Below the pieces are notes generated by a model. That model was not told where the DNA came from and searched no databases. It saw nothing but the letters and a program-made list of their open reading frames with translations. From positions 124,001 to 188,000 of the forward strand of contig JAUNEA010000003.1 in assembly GCA_030525785.1 (NCBI GenBank): 64,000 nt of DNA, written 5' to 3'. Source of the stretch: Cardiobacteriaceae bacterium (GTDB lineage Bacteria > Pseudomonadota > Gammaproteobacteria > Cardiobacteriales > Cardiobacteriaceae). The position numbers were made by a program, and so were the translations under genes. This document shows positions 25,697-40,125 of this stretch, piece after piece (position 1 is the first letter of the stretch; every line of letters starts with the position of its first letter).

Positions 25697-26790
25697 GTTT
25701 TCAGTATTTACCCAATCGCCGTCCGCCACGCACCGAACTCGGCGCTATCGGCTGGCTCAAGCAAAATCTCTTCAGTAGCATCAGCAACACCCTTTTAACC
25801 CTAAGCGCTTTGGCTTTTCTAAGCTGGGCATTGCCACCTTTGTTTTCGTGGGCGATTTGGAACGCTGACTTTCGTGGACAAAGCGCTTTGGATTGTCAAT
25901 CAGGGGGCGCGTGCTGGGTGTTTGTGAAAGTGCAATTTCACGCTTTCATGTTTGGCTTTTACCCTGAAAGCGAACGCTGGCGCGTGTATTTGGTCTTTTT
26001 GGGCTATTTACCTTTCTTTGGGTTTTGGATTTGGCGCTGTTGCCCCATCAAGCGTTTGAAGCATATTGGCATCACCTTGATTTTATTACCCATCATGACA
26101 TGGTGGACGCTCTACGGTGGCATTTTGGGCTTGCCTGTGGTGCGAACCGAATTATGGGGCGGTATGCTGATGACGCTCGTGGTCGCATCGGTGGGCTTGC
26201 TGTTTTCCTTACCTTTAGGGATTTTGCTCGCCTTGATGCGCCGTTCTAGCTTGCCGTTGGTGCGTGGTTTTGCCGTTGTCTTTATTGAGCTTTGGCGTGG
26301 CGTGCCATTGGTTACGGTCTTATTCATGGCAAATGTGTTGTTGCCTTTGTTTTTGCCAAGCCATTTCCATGTGGACAATCTCTTACGCGCCTTGATTGGC
26401 GTGGCGCTGTTTGCATCTGCTTACATGGCAGAAGTGATACGCGGCGGTTTACAAGCCATACCACGCGGGCAATATGAAGCTGCCGATAGTTTGGGCTTAA
26501 GTTATTACCACAAAATGCGCTTGGTGATTTTGCCACAAGCCGTGCGTACCGTTATTCCCGGCATCACCAATACCTTTGTCGGGCTTTTGAAGGATACCAC
26601 GCTGGTTTCCATCATCGGCTTGTACGATTTCTTAGGCATTGTGCATTCCGCCAGCCAAGATGCACGATGGCTAGGCTACAGTTTGGAAGGATACGCCTTT
26701 TGTGCGCTGGTGTATTTTGTGTTGTGCTACGGCATGAGCGCAACCAGTATCCGCATTGAACAACATTATTCAGGAGCAACCCAACGATGA
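25693..26790 (+). CDS. aapM: General amino-acid ABC transporter permease AapM type
   Basis: 365 residues with the AapM/BztC architecture: long N-terminal region with cysteine-containing periplasmic loop (ALDCQSGGACWVFVKVQFHAF), then the EAA loop AYMAEVIRGGLQAIPRGQYEAADSLGLS. Overlaps both neighbours by ATGA. It pairs with AapQ to form the translocation channel. One exact palindrome encodes QSALDC. Confidence 0.9.
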   Translation: MSFQYLPNRRPPRTELGAIGWLKQNLFSSISNTLLTLSALAFLSWALPPLFSWAIWNADFRGQSALDCQSGGACWVFVKVQFHAFMFGFYPESERWRVYLVFLGYLPFFGFWIWRCCPIKRLKHIGITLILLPIMTWWTLYGGILGLPVVRTELWGGMLMTLVVASVGLLFSLPLGILLALMRRSSLPLVRGFAVVFIELWRGVPLVTVLFMANVLLPLFLPSHFHVDNLLRALIGVALFASAYMAEVIRGGLQAIPRGQYEAADSLGLSYYHKMRLVILPQAVRTVIPGITNTFVGLLKDTTLVSIIGLYDFLGIVHSASQDARWLGYSLEGYAFCALVYFVLCYGMSATSIRIEQHYSGATQR

Positions 26791-27524
26791 TTCAAATCGA
26801 GCGTCTCAACAAATGGTACGGCAAATTTCATGCCCTCAAAGACATCAACCTCACCATCAACAAAGGCGAGCGCGTGGTCATCTGCGGCCCTTCAGGCTCA
26901 GGGAAATCCACCTTAATCCGTTGCATCAACCATTTAGAGCATTTTCAGGAAGGAAGAATTTGTGTTGATGGCGTACGCGTGGGCAAAACAGAGAAAGCTG
27001 ACCGCGAACTTCGGCGCAAAGTAGGCATGGTGTTTCAGCAGTTTAACCTGTTTCCCCATTTATCTATTTTGGATAACCTCACCCTTGCCCCCATTTGGGT
27101 CAATAAAATGCCACTTGATGAAGCAAAGCGCTTAGCGCGAGGCTATTTAGAGCGCGTGGGGATTTTGGAACAGGAAAATAAATTTCCCCTGCAACTCTCG
27201 GGCGGACAACAGCAACGGGTGGCTATCGCCAGAGCGCTTTGTATGCAGTGCGAGGTTTTACTCTTTGACGAACCAACCTCTGCGCTTGATCCTGAAATGA
27301 TTAAGGAAGTTCTTGATGTGATGGTGGAATTGGCAACCGATGCGCAAATTACCATGATTTGTGTCACCCATGAAATGGGCTTTGCCAAACAAGTGGCGGA
27401 TAGAATGGTGTTCATGGATAAAGGCGAGATTTTAGAAATCGCCTCGCCCGATGAGTTTTTCCAAGCGCCTAAACACCCACGCAGCCAAGAATTTCTTGGG
27501 CAAATTTTGCATAAGATTGGCTAA
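26787..27524 (+). CDS. aapP: Amino-acid ABC transporter ATPase AapP type
   Basis: 245 residues, standard length. Walker A GPSGSGKST, Q-loop MVFQQFNLFPHL, signature LSGGQQQRVAIARAL, Walker B LLFDEPTSALDPE, H-loop VTHEMGFA. These identify a GlnQ/AapP ATPase. It ends the aapQMP operon. No periplasmic binding protein (AapJ) gene is adjacent on either side, so that component must be encoded elsewhere. Confidence 0.93.
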   Translation: MIQIERLNKWYGKFHALKDINLTINKGERVVICGPSGSGKSTLIRCINHLEHFQEGRICVDGVRVGKTEKADRELRRKVGMVFQQFNLFPHLSILDNLTLAPIWVNKMPLDEAKRLARGYLERVGILEQENKFPLQLSGGQQQRVAIARALCMQCEVLLFDEPTSALDPEMIKEVLDVMVELATDAQITMICVTHEMGFAKQVADRMVFMDKGEILEIASPDEFFQAPKHPRSQEFLGQILHKIG

Positions 27525-27604
27525 AATAGCCCACTGACCTCGCCAAGCCAAAGCGCTTTGGCGCGTTATTCTTAATGTCACTCTTAACGAGAAGGAAGAG
27601 AAAG

Positions 27605-30322
<2,718 letters not shown>

Positions 30323-30324
30323 CC

Positions 30325-31359
30325 ATGAGCATCAGCGAACGCAAGCGCGATCATCTCCGCGCCTTTGACCTCGACCCCGAGATTGAACGAGGCGGTAGTG
30401 GCTTTGCCTCGATTCGCCTCACCCATCGCGCCTTGCCCGAAATCAATTTTGACGAGATTGACACACGAACAGAATTTCTCGGCAAAGCGCTTTCCTTTCC
30501 GCTGATTATCGGCTCCATGACAGGTGGCGCTGATGAGGAAATGATGCGGATTAATCGACATTTAGCCGAAGCAGCGGAGGCTTGCCAAGTTGGGCTGGCT
30601 GTGGGTTCGCAACGCATCATGTTTCGCCACCCCAAAGCGCTTAGAAGCTTTGCCCTGCGTGATTTAGCTCCAACCATTCCTCTACTTGGCAATTTGGGCG
30701 CGGTGCAGCTGAATAAAGGTTTCACGCTTGAACATGCCGAAGCTGCGGTAAGCGCTTTGCAAGCTGATGGTTTGTATCTTCATCTCAACCCATTACAAGA
30801 AGCCATTCAGCCCGAAGGAGACCTCCAATTTGCTGGCTTGAGTGAGAAAATTATGGATTTGAGCCAACGTTTATCGGTGCCTGTGTGTGTCAAAGAAGTG
30901 GGTGCTGGGTTATCGAGCGTGGATATTGGGCTATTGGCGCATGGGAATATCGCTTATTTTGATGTGGCTGGGCGCGGAGGAACCTCATGGAGTCGCATTG
31001 AATACCACAGAAGCAACAATGATTTAGGTCTACTCTTCCAAGATTGGGGGCTGACAACGGTTGAAGCGCTTTGCATGGCAAAAGCCAATCACCCCAACCA
31101 ACGCTTCATTGCCAGTGGTGGCATACGCTCTGGTATTGATATCGCCAAAGCGCTTATTCTTGGCGCTGAAGTGTGTACTATCGCTGCCCCCTTCCTCAAA
31201 CCTGCGCAAGAATCCACAGAAGCCGTGATTCGAGTCATCAAAACCTTACACCAACAATACCAAACGGCGCTGTTTTTATTGGGTTGTATCAATAACAAAG
31301 CGCTTATAAATCAACATCATCTCATCATCGGAGGACTTCCTCATGCGTATCGGCATTAA
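30325..31359 (+). CDS. fni: Type 2 isopentenyl-diphosphate delta-isomerase
   Basis: 344 residues. FMN-dependent IDI-2 signatures: MSISERKRDHLRAF, IIGSMTGGADEEMMRIN, AVGSQRIMF, LHLNPLQEAIQPEGD, VCVKEVGAGLS, VAGRGGTSWSRIE and SGGIRSGIDIAKALILGAE. It interconverts IPP and DMAPP and needs FMN and NADPH. Its final 17 bases overlap mvaS in another frame. The extreme C-terminus (FLLGCINNKALINQHH) looks extended and carries a near palindrome. Confidence 0.94.
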   Translation: MSISERKRDHLRAFDLDPEIERGGSGFASIRLTHRALPEINFDEIDTRTEFLGKALSFPLIIGSMTGGADEEMMRINRHLAEAAEACQVGLAVGSQRIMFRHPKALRSFALRDLAPTIPLLGNLGAVQLNKGFTLEHAEAAVSALQADGLYLHLNPLQEAIQPEGDLQFAGLSEKIMDLSQRLSVPVCVKEVGAGLSSVDIGLLAHGNIAYFDVAGRGGTSWSRIEYHRSNNDLGLLFQDWGLTTVEALCMAKANHPNQRFIASGGIRSGIDIAKALILGAEVCTIAAPFLKPAQESTEAVIRVIKTLHQQYQTALFLLGCINNKALINQHHLIIGGLPHAYRH

Positions 31360-32482
31360 TCGCATTGGTTTTGCAACGGCGCGTTATTACTTGGATATGG
31401 ACGAACTCTCAGCCCATAACCAAACTGACCCCAACAAATATCGCACAGGCTTAGGGCAAGATAAAATCGCCATTTGCCCTCCTGATGAAGACATTGTTAC
31501 CCTCGCTTGCAAAGCGCTTTCCCCTATTGCAGCGAGCCGTGATTTATCCAACGTTGATACCTTACTCTTTGCCACCGAAAGTGGCATCGATCAATCCAAA
31601 GCCGCTGGGATTTATGTGCAAAAGCTGATGAACTTGCCCAAGCAAATGCGCATTGTGGAGCTGAAACAAGCGTGCTACAGCGCCACCGCCGCTCTACAGT
31701 TGGCGCGTAGTTATGTGGCAGAAAAGCCATCGCGCGAGGTTTTGGTTATTGCCAGCGATATCGCACGATACGATCGCGACAGTGCCGCCGAAGCCACACA
31801 AGGCGCAGGCGCTGTTGCCATGTTGATTACCCAAAATCCTGAAATCCTTGAGATTGAGCCAATCAGTGGGCTTTACAGTGAAGATATTATGGATTTCTTC
31901 CGCCCCAATCATCGCAAAACGCCTCTGGTAGATGGGCGATTTTCCACAACCGCCTACCTCAAAGCCTTAGAAGGCGCGTGGGAACATTACCAGCAACAAG
32001 GCGGTTTGGCTGACTTCAAAGCGCTTTGCTACCATCTCCCCTTTGGCAAAATGGGGGTTAAGGCGCATGAAAAATGGAGCAAACTCAATCATCAAACCCC
32101 TGATTTCTCCTTGCTTGATGCAGGCTTAATCTACAACCGACAAATCGGCAACAGCTACAGCGCCTCGCTCTACATCAGCCTCTGCTCTTTGCTGGAAAAT
32201 CGAGAGGATTTAGCAGGTCAGCGCATTGGTATGTTCAGCTATGGTTCAGGTTGTGTTTCGGAATTTTTCAGCGCACGCGTGTGCGAAGGTTACCAAAGCG
32301 CTTTGTTCCATCAACATCATCAAGCCATGCTTGAATCGCGTTCGCCCTTGCGTTACGAACAATACGCGCGTTGGCATACCCCTGATGATGGCGAATTTGG
32401 CGATGCTGTTTTTCATGATAGCGAAAGTGGCACCCCGCGCCTTGCTGCCATCACCCAACACCAGCGCCGCTATCAACCGTGA
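31343..32482 (+). CDS. mvaS: Hydroxymethylglutaryl-CoA synthase
   Basis: 379 residues. Thiolase-superfamily condensing enzyme: MRIGINRIGFATARYYLDM at the N-terminus, the acylated cysteine Cys111 in VELKQACYSATAAL, FRPNHRKTPLVDGRFS and GNSYSASLYISLCSLL, with GSGCVSEF near the C-terminus. Makes HMG-CoA from acetyl-CoA and acetoacetyl-CoA. Overlaps fni at its start and mvk at its stop (TGATG), consistent with translational coupling. Confidence 0.94.
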   Translation: MRIGINRIGFATARYYLDMDELSAHNQTDPNKYRTGLGQDKIAICPPDEDIVTLACKALSPIAASRDLSNVDTLLFATESGIDQSKAAGIYVQKLMNLPKQMRIVELKQACYSATAALQLARSYVAEKPSREVLVIASDIARYDRDSAAEATQGAGAVAMLITQNPEILEIEPISGLYSEDIMDFFRPNHRKTPLVDGRFSTTAYLKALEGAWEHYQQQGGLADFKALCYHLPFGKMGVKAHEKWSKLNHQTPDFSLLDAGLIYNRQIGNSYSASLYISLCSLLENREDLAGQRIGMFSYGSGCVSEFFSARVCEGYQSALFHQHHQAMLESRSPLRYEQYARWHTPDDGEFGDAVFHDSESGTPRLAAITQHQRRYQP

Positions 32483-33498
32483 TGCTAAGCGCCCAAGCGC
32501 CTGGAAAAATCATCATCACAGGCGAGCATGCGGTGGTTTATGGTGCGCCTGCGTTGGTTTGCGCCGTCCCTCGTTACACCACCGTATCCTATCAACCCCA
32601 CCCACAAAACCATCTCGATACCCTGCTCACAGGTATCTCTCGCGCTCGCTATCCCCTAAGCGCTTTGAAAAGCTTAAAACACAAGCTTGATAAGCGCTTT
32701 GAGGCATTTTTACGTGGCGATTTGCCTGTCCAACACATCTTGCATCGCCCTGATGATTTGCTTGCCTACACCCTCGCCAGCCTCGCGCGAAAAGTCGCCA
32801 ATCATCTCCCCCTACCCTACTCAGGCAAGCTCCATACCCAAAGCGCTTTGCCACTCGGCGCAGGCATGGGTTCTTCTGCTGCCGCCATCGCCGCCACCCT
32901 CGTTTTAACCGAACATCTGCTCCAATCGCCTTTAAGCCTAGAGGAACGCTTTGAGCATGTGCGATTTTGTGAACGTCTACAACATGGCAAAGGCAGCGCC
33001 ATTGATGCGGCAGCGGTGGTGTTCGGCGGTTTACAAAAGCTGGAAAATGGCGAACGCCAAAGCGCTTCCTTCTCCCTCAATGAACATTGGTATTACTGGC
33101 TAGATGGCATTCCCCAAGCCAGCACAGGAGAATGTGTCGCGCAAGTTCGCGCCCAATTTGGGCAAGACAAAGCGCTTTGGCAAAGCTTTGAGACCATCAT
33201 CAACGAACTGCTGCAAACACTCACTCAGGGCAACAACCCCCAAAGCGCTTTGCGTGAAAACCAAAAACTCCTACAGCATATTGGTGTCGTGCCTGAGGCA
33301 ACCGCCAAATGCATCGCCAACATCGAAGCCAGCGGTGGCGCTGCTAAAATCAGTGGCGCTGGGAGCGTGCGTGGGAATTTCGGAGGTATACTGCTGATTT
33401 ACCATGAAAACCCTGAAGCACTCGCCAAACTTATCCCCCCCAAAGCGCTTTGGGGCAAACTCACCCCTACCGAATACGGCGCACAACTCATCACATGA
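32482..33498 (+). CDS. mvk: Mevalonate kinase
   Basis: 338 residues from ATG 32482, coupled to the mvaS stop; a GTG three bases upstream is also in frame. GHMP kinase motifs: APGKIIITGEHAVVYGAPALV, ATP loop PLGAGMGSSAAAIAATLV, and the third motif KISGAGSVRGNFGGILLIY. It phosphorylates mevalonate. Phosphomevalonate kinase and diphosphomevalonate decarboxylase are not in the window and must lie elsewhere for a complete pathway. Exact palindromes encode QSAL twice and KALW twice. Confidence 0.92.
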   Translation: MLSAQAPGKIIITGEHAVVYGAPALVCAVPRYTTVSYQPHPQNHLDTLLTGISRARYPLSALKSLKHKLDKRFEAFLRGDLPVQHILHRPDDLLAYTLASLARKVANHLPLPYSGKLHTQSALPLGAGMGSSAAAIAATLVLTEHLLQSPLSLEERFEHVRFCERLQHGKGSAIDAAAVVFGGLQKLENGERQSASFSLNEHWYYWLDGIPQASTGECVAQVRAQFGQDKALWQSFETIINELLQTLTQGNNPQSALRENQKLLQHIGVVPEATAKCIANIEASGGAAKISGAGSVRGNFGGILLIYHENPEALAKLIPPKALWGKLTPTEYGAQLIT

Positions 33499-33806
33499 AT
33501 AAACTACCCTCCTAGCCTACTCATATTTTGCTCCAAAGTACTTGGTGAGAACTGCTTTCTTTGGGGGTTTCACCCCCAAGCCCCCACAAGGGGTGTTACA
33601 CCCCTTGACCCCAGAGCATTAAAAAGTAAACCCCCCACTCAAAACAAAGTTTTGCGTGGGGGGTTTACTTTTTAAAATACTTTGCGGGGTGCAGGGGCAT
33701 CATGCCCCTGCTGGGGTGTGGGGCAAAGCCCCACAAACAAAGAAGCTTTCACAAAGCGCTTTGAAGCAAAGTATCGGTAAGCTAGGAAGATAGCTTATTG
33801 GCGTGT
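33499..33806. other. Intergenic region between mvk and the TonB receptor
   Basis: This 308-base gap between converging genes holds no credible gene. Most of it is the multi-hairpin repeat copy B; a CAAAGCGCTTTG palindrome lies at about 33752-33763. The hairpins could act as a two-way terminator for the mevalonate operon and the receptor gene. Confidence 0.8.
33561..33734. repeat. Multi-hairpin intergenic repeat, copy B
   Basis: The clearest copy, with five consecutive hairpins: 33561-33579 (TTGGGGGT/ACCCCCAA), 33587-33607 (CAAGGGGTG/CACCCCTTG), a long central stem with 18-bp arms at 33621-33638 and 33656-33673 whose loop itself folds (CAAAAC/GTTTTG), 33691-33711 (GCAGGGGCA/TGCCCCTGC), and 33718-33734 (GTGGGGC/GCCCCAC). 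The left and right flanks are imperfect inverted copies of each other. The linkers CCCCTTGACCCC and TTGCGGGGTGCAGGGG are shared with copies A and C. Confidence 0.9.
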
Positions 33807-36113
33807 TTAGAAATCGTATTTGATAGAGGCTCCGAACCAACGCCCTGCTTCAGAGAAGAAGGCGCGGTCATCAGCTGAAGAGGTACTTCTTGCAATGCTC
33901 CAAGTGGTGTATTTTTTATCAAACACATTGAACACACCTGCGCGAACGGTTAAGCCTTTGGCAGGTTTGTAATAAGCATTCACATCAACGACACCATAGC
34001 CGCCCACAGGTTCAATTTTGCTGGCTCTCGGATTATCGGATTGAGCGATGGTGCTGGCTTTTTTCGCACCTGCAAAATGCCAATCCAAACCAGCGCCCCA
34101 GTTATCCTGAGCGTAACGAATGCCTACTTTGCCATGCAACGGATTGACGGTATTAATCGGGGTGTTGTCTGTGCGGTTTTTGCCTTTACCGTAAGCCAGT
34201 GTCCAGTTAGCGCTTAATCCCTCCAAACGTGGCGACAAAGCGCTTAATGCCACTGCCCCACTCCATTCCACGCCATAGATTTCGGCAGAAGGTAAGTTGA
34301 TGTTTTTAAAGCGCATAATCTTGCCGTCCATACGCGTTGCGCCTTGACTCAAGATAAAGTTGGTATAGCGTGTGTAATACAAGCTGATATCAGACTGCAG
34401 GCTACCATTATCAACACGCCAGCCTAAATCAAAGCCATTGCTGGTTTCAGGCTTCAAATCAGGGTTGGGATCCATGCCGTAGCCACGTTGTGTATTGGTA
34501 AACGCCACGTTACTCTCCACAAAACTTGGCATACGGAAGCCTTGCGCAAAGTTAGCATAGAGTGTGTTGTTCTCATTGACATCATACAAAGCGCCTAAGC
34601 GTAAAGAAGCTTTGCCCTTGTTGTAATTGAGGAAAGAAAACTCTTTCGAATTGCCGTTGGATCGGTAGAACAACTCATCAGGTTTGGATTTGAGTTTGTG
34701 GTGGTCGTAACGAATGGCTGGAATGAGGGTAAAGCCTGAGGTGCCAAAAGTGATACGATCTTGGGCGAACAAACCAAAGCTGGTGATATCGGTTATGGGC
34801 GCATTGCGAGCGCTGGCATCACTCATTCTGCCTGAGGCAAAATATTTATCGTAACCTATATGCTTCAAATCATGACGGTTATGATTAAAATCCAAGCCAT
34901 AAATCAAATCATGGCTCACCGCTCCCTCAAAGCGCTTATCAAACTGCGCACTCAAGCCGATTTGACGAGATTTGTAGCCATTATCACGATACGTTTGCCC
35001 CAAGCCTCGACCACCTGCAAAATCACGCGAAATATCCGTGACTTGCTTAGAGCTATTGTGTTGGGCGAACAAGCGCCAATAGCCTGTATCCATAGCCGCT
35101 GTATTGAACGCAAAATCATGGCGCAAACTGATGGCAAAGCGCTTTTGGGTATCGTCTACGAGGTAGCTGTAATATTTATTACCTGAGGCGGTGGTGTGTC
35201 CTGAGGCATTATTGCTGCTGTTGGAGCCTGTTGTGGGGCGAGTGCCTGTTGTTGGGCGAGTGCCACCTGTTGTGCTGGGCGCTGTCGTGGTTTTCTCAAC
35301 CGTTGAACGCAACAAACTTCCCTCGCTATCAAAATGATAGTGGCTGAGGTTTAGTGTGAACTGATGAGCTGGATTAAGCTGATGACTCAATTCTAAGCCA
35401 AAATTGTGGCTTTGCTCATGATGTGGATTGGGCAGCGTTCGGGTTGAGGATAGACCACCAACTGTGCCTTTATTTTTCGTTTCATCTGCTTTTTGGAAAC
35501 TGTAAGACAAAAGCGCTTTGGTTTGTGGGCTAATGGCTCGCGCTACATTAAAGCCCATGTTCAAGCCATCATCTTTGCCTGAAAACTGAGTAAACACATT
35601 GCCCGCTGTGGTTTTACCCTCAACCAAAAAATCCTCCGCGCGATGGTTCACAAAACTCACCACACCACCAACCGCGCTAGAGCCATACAAGGAAGAAGCA
35701 GGGCCTTTAATCACCTCAACCTGCTTGATGTTGCCCAAATCGGTATATTGACGACCTGAGCTGTGGAAAGGTCCAAACCCAACGGCATCGCCCAAATCTA
35801 AGCCATCAACCAAAATCTTAACGCGGTTAGAGCCTTCAATACCGCGAATGTTCACATCTTGCAAACCAAATCGACCTGCGCCTTGAAACTCAACACCTGC
35901 CACATGGCTCAAGGCATCTTTCAAACTTTTGGCTTGTTGCTCGGCAAGTTTTTCTTTGCCTTGAACGGTTACATTATTCGCCGATTTGCTGAGTGGAGAG
36001 TCTTCACGAGATGAAGTAACGGTAATGGTATTTAAGGTAACCGCTTCTTGTTGAGCCAAAGCGCTTTGAGAAAAAGCCAGCAATGCCAATGCTAAAGGAG
36101 ACAAACGAAACAT
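33807..36113 (-). CDS. TonB-dependent haem/haemoglobin-type outer-membrane receptor
   Basis: 768 residues. Signal peptide ends SQSALAQ; plug domain begins NTITVTSSREDSPLSKSANNVTV, with VEFQGAGRFGLQDVNIRGIEGSNRVKILVDGL and VEVIKGPASSLYGSSAVGG, then a 22-strand barrel ending SIKYDF. The region GFRMPSFVESNVAF...NPDLKPETSNGFDLGWR corresponds to the FRAP/NPNL region of haem receptors. It should import haem or haemoprotein iron with TonB. A Thr/Gly/Ser-rich insert (about residues 280-315) contains tandem repeats of 18 bases. Ligand assignment is moderate. Confidence 0.85.
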   Translation of the reverse strand: MFRLSPLALALLAFSQSALAQQEAVTLNTITVTSSREDSPLSKSANNVTVQGKEKLAEQQAKSLKDALSHVAGVEFQGAGRFGLQDVNIRGIEGSNRVKILVDGLDLGDAVGFGPFHSSGRQYTDLGNIKQVEVIKGPASSLYGSSAVGGVVSFVNHRAEDFLVEGKTTAGNVFTQFSGKDDGLNMGFNVARAISPQTKALLSYSFQKADETKNKGTVGGLSSTRTLPNPHHEQSHNFGLELSHQLNPAHQFTLNLSHYHFDSEGSLLRSTVEKTTTAPSTTGGTRPTTGTRPTTGSNSSNNASGHTTASGNKYYSYLVDDTQKRFAISLRHDFAFNTAAMDTGYWRLFAQHNSSKQVTDISRDFAGGRGLGQTYRDNGYKSRQIGLSAQFDKRFEGAVSHDLIYGLDFNHNRHDLKHIGYDKYFASGRMSDASARNAPITDITSFGLFAQDRITFGTSGFTLIPAIRYDHHKLKSKPDELFYRSNGNSKEFSFLNYNKGKASLRLGALYDVNENNTLYANFAQGFRMPSFVESNVAFTNTQRGYGMDPNPDLKPETSNGFDLGWRVDNGSLQSDISLYYTRYTNFILSQGATRMDGKIMRFKNINLPSAEIYGVEWSGAVALSALSPRLEGLSANWTLAYGKGKNRTDNTPINTVNPLHGKVGIRYAQDNWGAGLDWHFAGAKKASTIAQSDNPRASKIEPVGGYGVVDVNAYYKPAKGLTVRAGVFNVFDKKYTTWSIARSTSSADDRAFFSEAGRWFGASIKYDF
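35213..35275 (-). repeat. 18-base tandem repeat in the receptor gene
   Basis: On the minus strand the unit ACAACAGGCACTCGCCCA occurs about two and a half times with small changes, encoding TTGTRP repeats in a low-complexity Thr/Gly/Ser segment predicted to be an extracellular loop. The unit is a multiple of three, so copy-number change would alter loop length without a frameshift. Confidence 0.7.
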
Positions 36114-36327
36114 AACAACCCTTTAATCAGAACTAAGAAAGTGCTAATTTTAAAGCTAAGGCATATAGGATTCAATCTCAATTACAACATTATTCCTAAG
36201 CTCAACTCTCCTAAAGTGCTTAACTGGAATCACGCCATTTTCCAACCCATAAGCCGCTTCAGGCTTGCGTTTTTCTTCCAGAGTTTTAACATGAATCTTT
36301 TTATTCAAAATACCCTAGAGAAATCTT
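36114..36327. promoter_or_regulatory. Divergent intergenic region between receptor and scrB
   Basis: The 214-base gap must hold promoters for the TonB receptor (left) and the sucrose genes (right). It is AT-rich. I see no convincing Fur box, sucrose operator or -35/-10 pair, and no palindrome. A short AAGCC/GGCTT fold with a following T-rich stretch lies at about 36251-36280. Confidence 0.4.
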
Positions 36328-39701
<3,374 letters not shown>

Positions 39702-39721
39702 TCTTATTTCATGAGATAAAC

Positions 39722-39757
39722 ACAAAGCGCTTTGGGCAATCAATCCAAAGCGCTTTG
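39722..39757. repeat. Paired palindromes after the sucrose operon
   Basis: Exact copies at 39722-39733 and 39746-39757, 24 bases apart, in the gap after the PTS gene. These are the last copies before a 6.7-kb stretch with none, so they mark the left side of the foreign segment. Confidence 0.9.
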
Positions 39758-39824
39758 CTACCCATCACACAATAAAATTAACCCTTAAGTTCACAGCCAT
39801 TCCACCTACCCAATAGCCTATTCC

Positions 39825-40064
39825 ATGAATAAAAAAATTATTGAGCCAAATGTTTTTCATCAACCCACCATTGGAAAAATCATTCAATGGAATGATGAAA
39901 GAGGGTTTGGTTTTATTCAAACGCCTGTTATGCGCGATAAAATCTTCTTTCATATTCACAGCCTTAAACTGAATCAAGGTCGATTTCGTCCTAAAGAAGG
40001 AGAAGAGATTTATTTTACTGCCGAATTTGATGGGCAACGTTTTTTTACTGCAGTTTTTCCGTGA
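39825..40064 (+). CDS. Small cold-shock-domain protein
   Basis: 79 residues. The core GKIIQWNDERGFGFIQTP...KIFFHIHSL carries both RNP-like motifs of the cold-shock fold, which binds single-stranded nucleic acid. The form resembles the N-terminal domain of two-part proteins in which a cold-shock domain precedes a membrane DUF1294 domain; here a stop ends the protein and no DUF1294 follows. Its 3' end is 16 bases from the first uptake sequence of the foreign segment, so it may be a truncated gene at the junction or a naturally short protein. Confidence 0.7.
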   Translation: MNKKIIEPNVFHQPTIGKIIQWNDERGFGFIQTPVMRDKIFFHIHSLKLNQGRFRPKEGEEIYFTAEFDGQRFFTAVFP

Positions 40065-40079
40065 ACATTTGTGAATTTC

Positions 40080-40091
40080 AGGCTACCTGAA
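40080..40091 (+). other. DNA uptake sequence, Eikenella type (AGGCTACCTGAA)
   Basis: Exact 12-base match to the AG-eikDUS dialect. It marks the left edge of the segment in which such elements replace the host palindrome. Confidence 0.8.
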
Positions 40092-40125
40092 GCTTATATT
40101 TCAGCAAAAACATTAAGAGAGCAAT

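Noticed and set aside
39722-39757. Paired palindromes as an attachment site or CRISPR-like repeat
   Set aside because: The same motif occurs throughout the window at irregular spacing, with no integrase, spacer regularity or leader.
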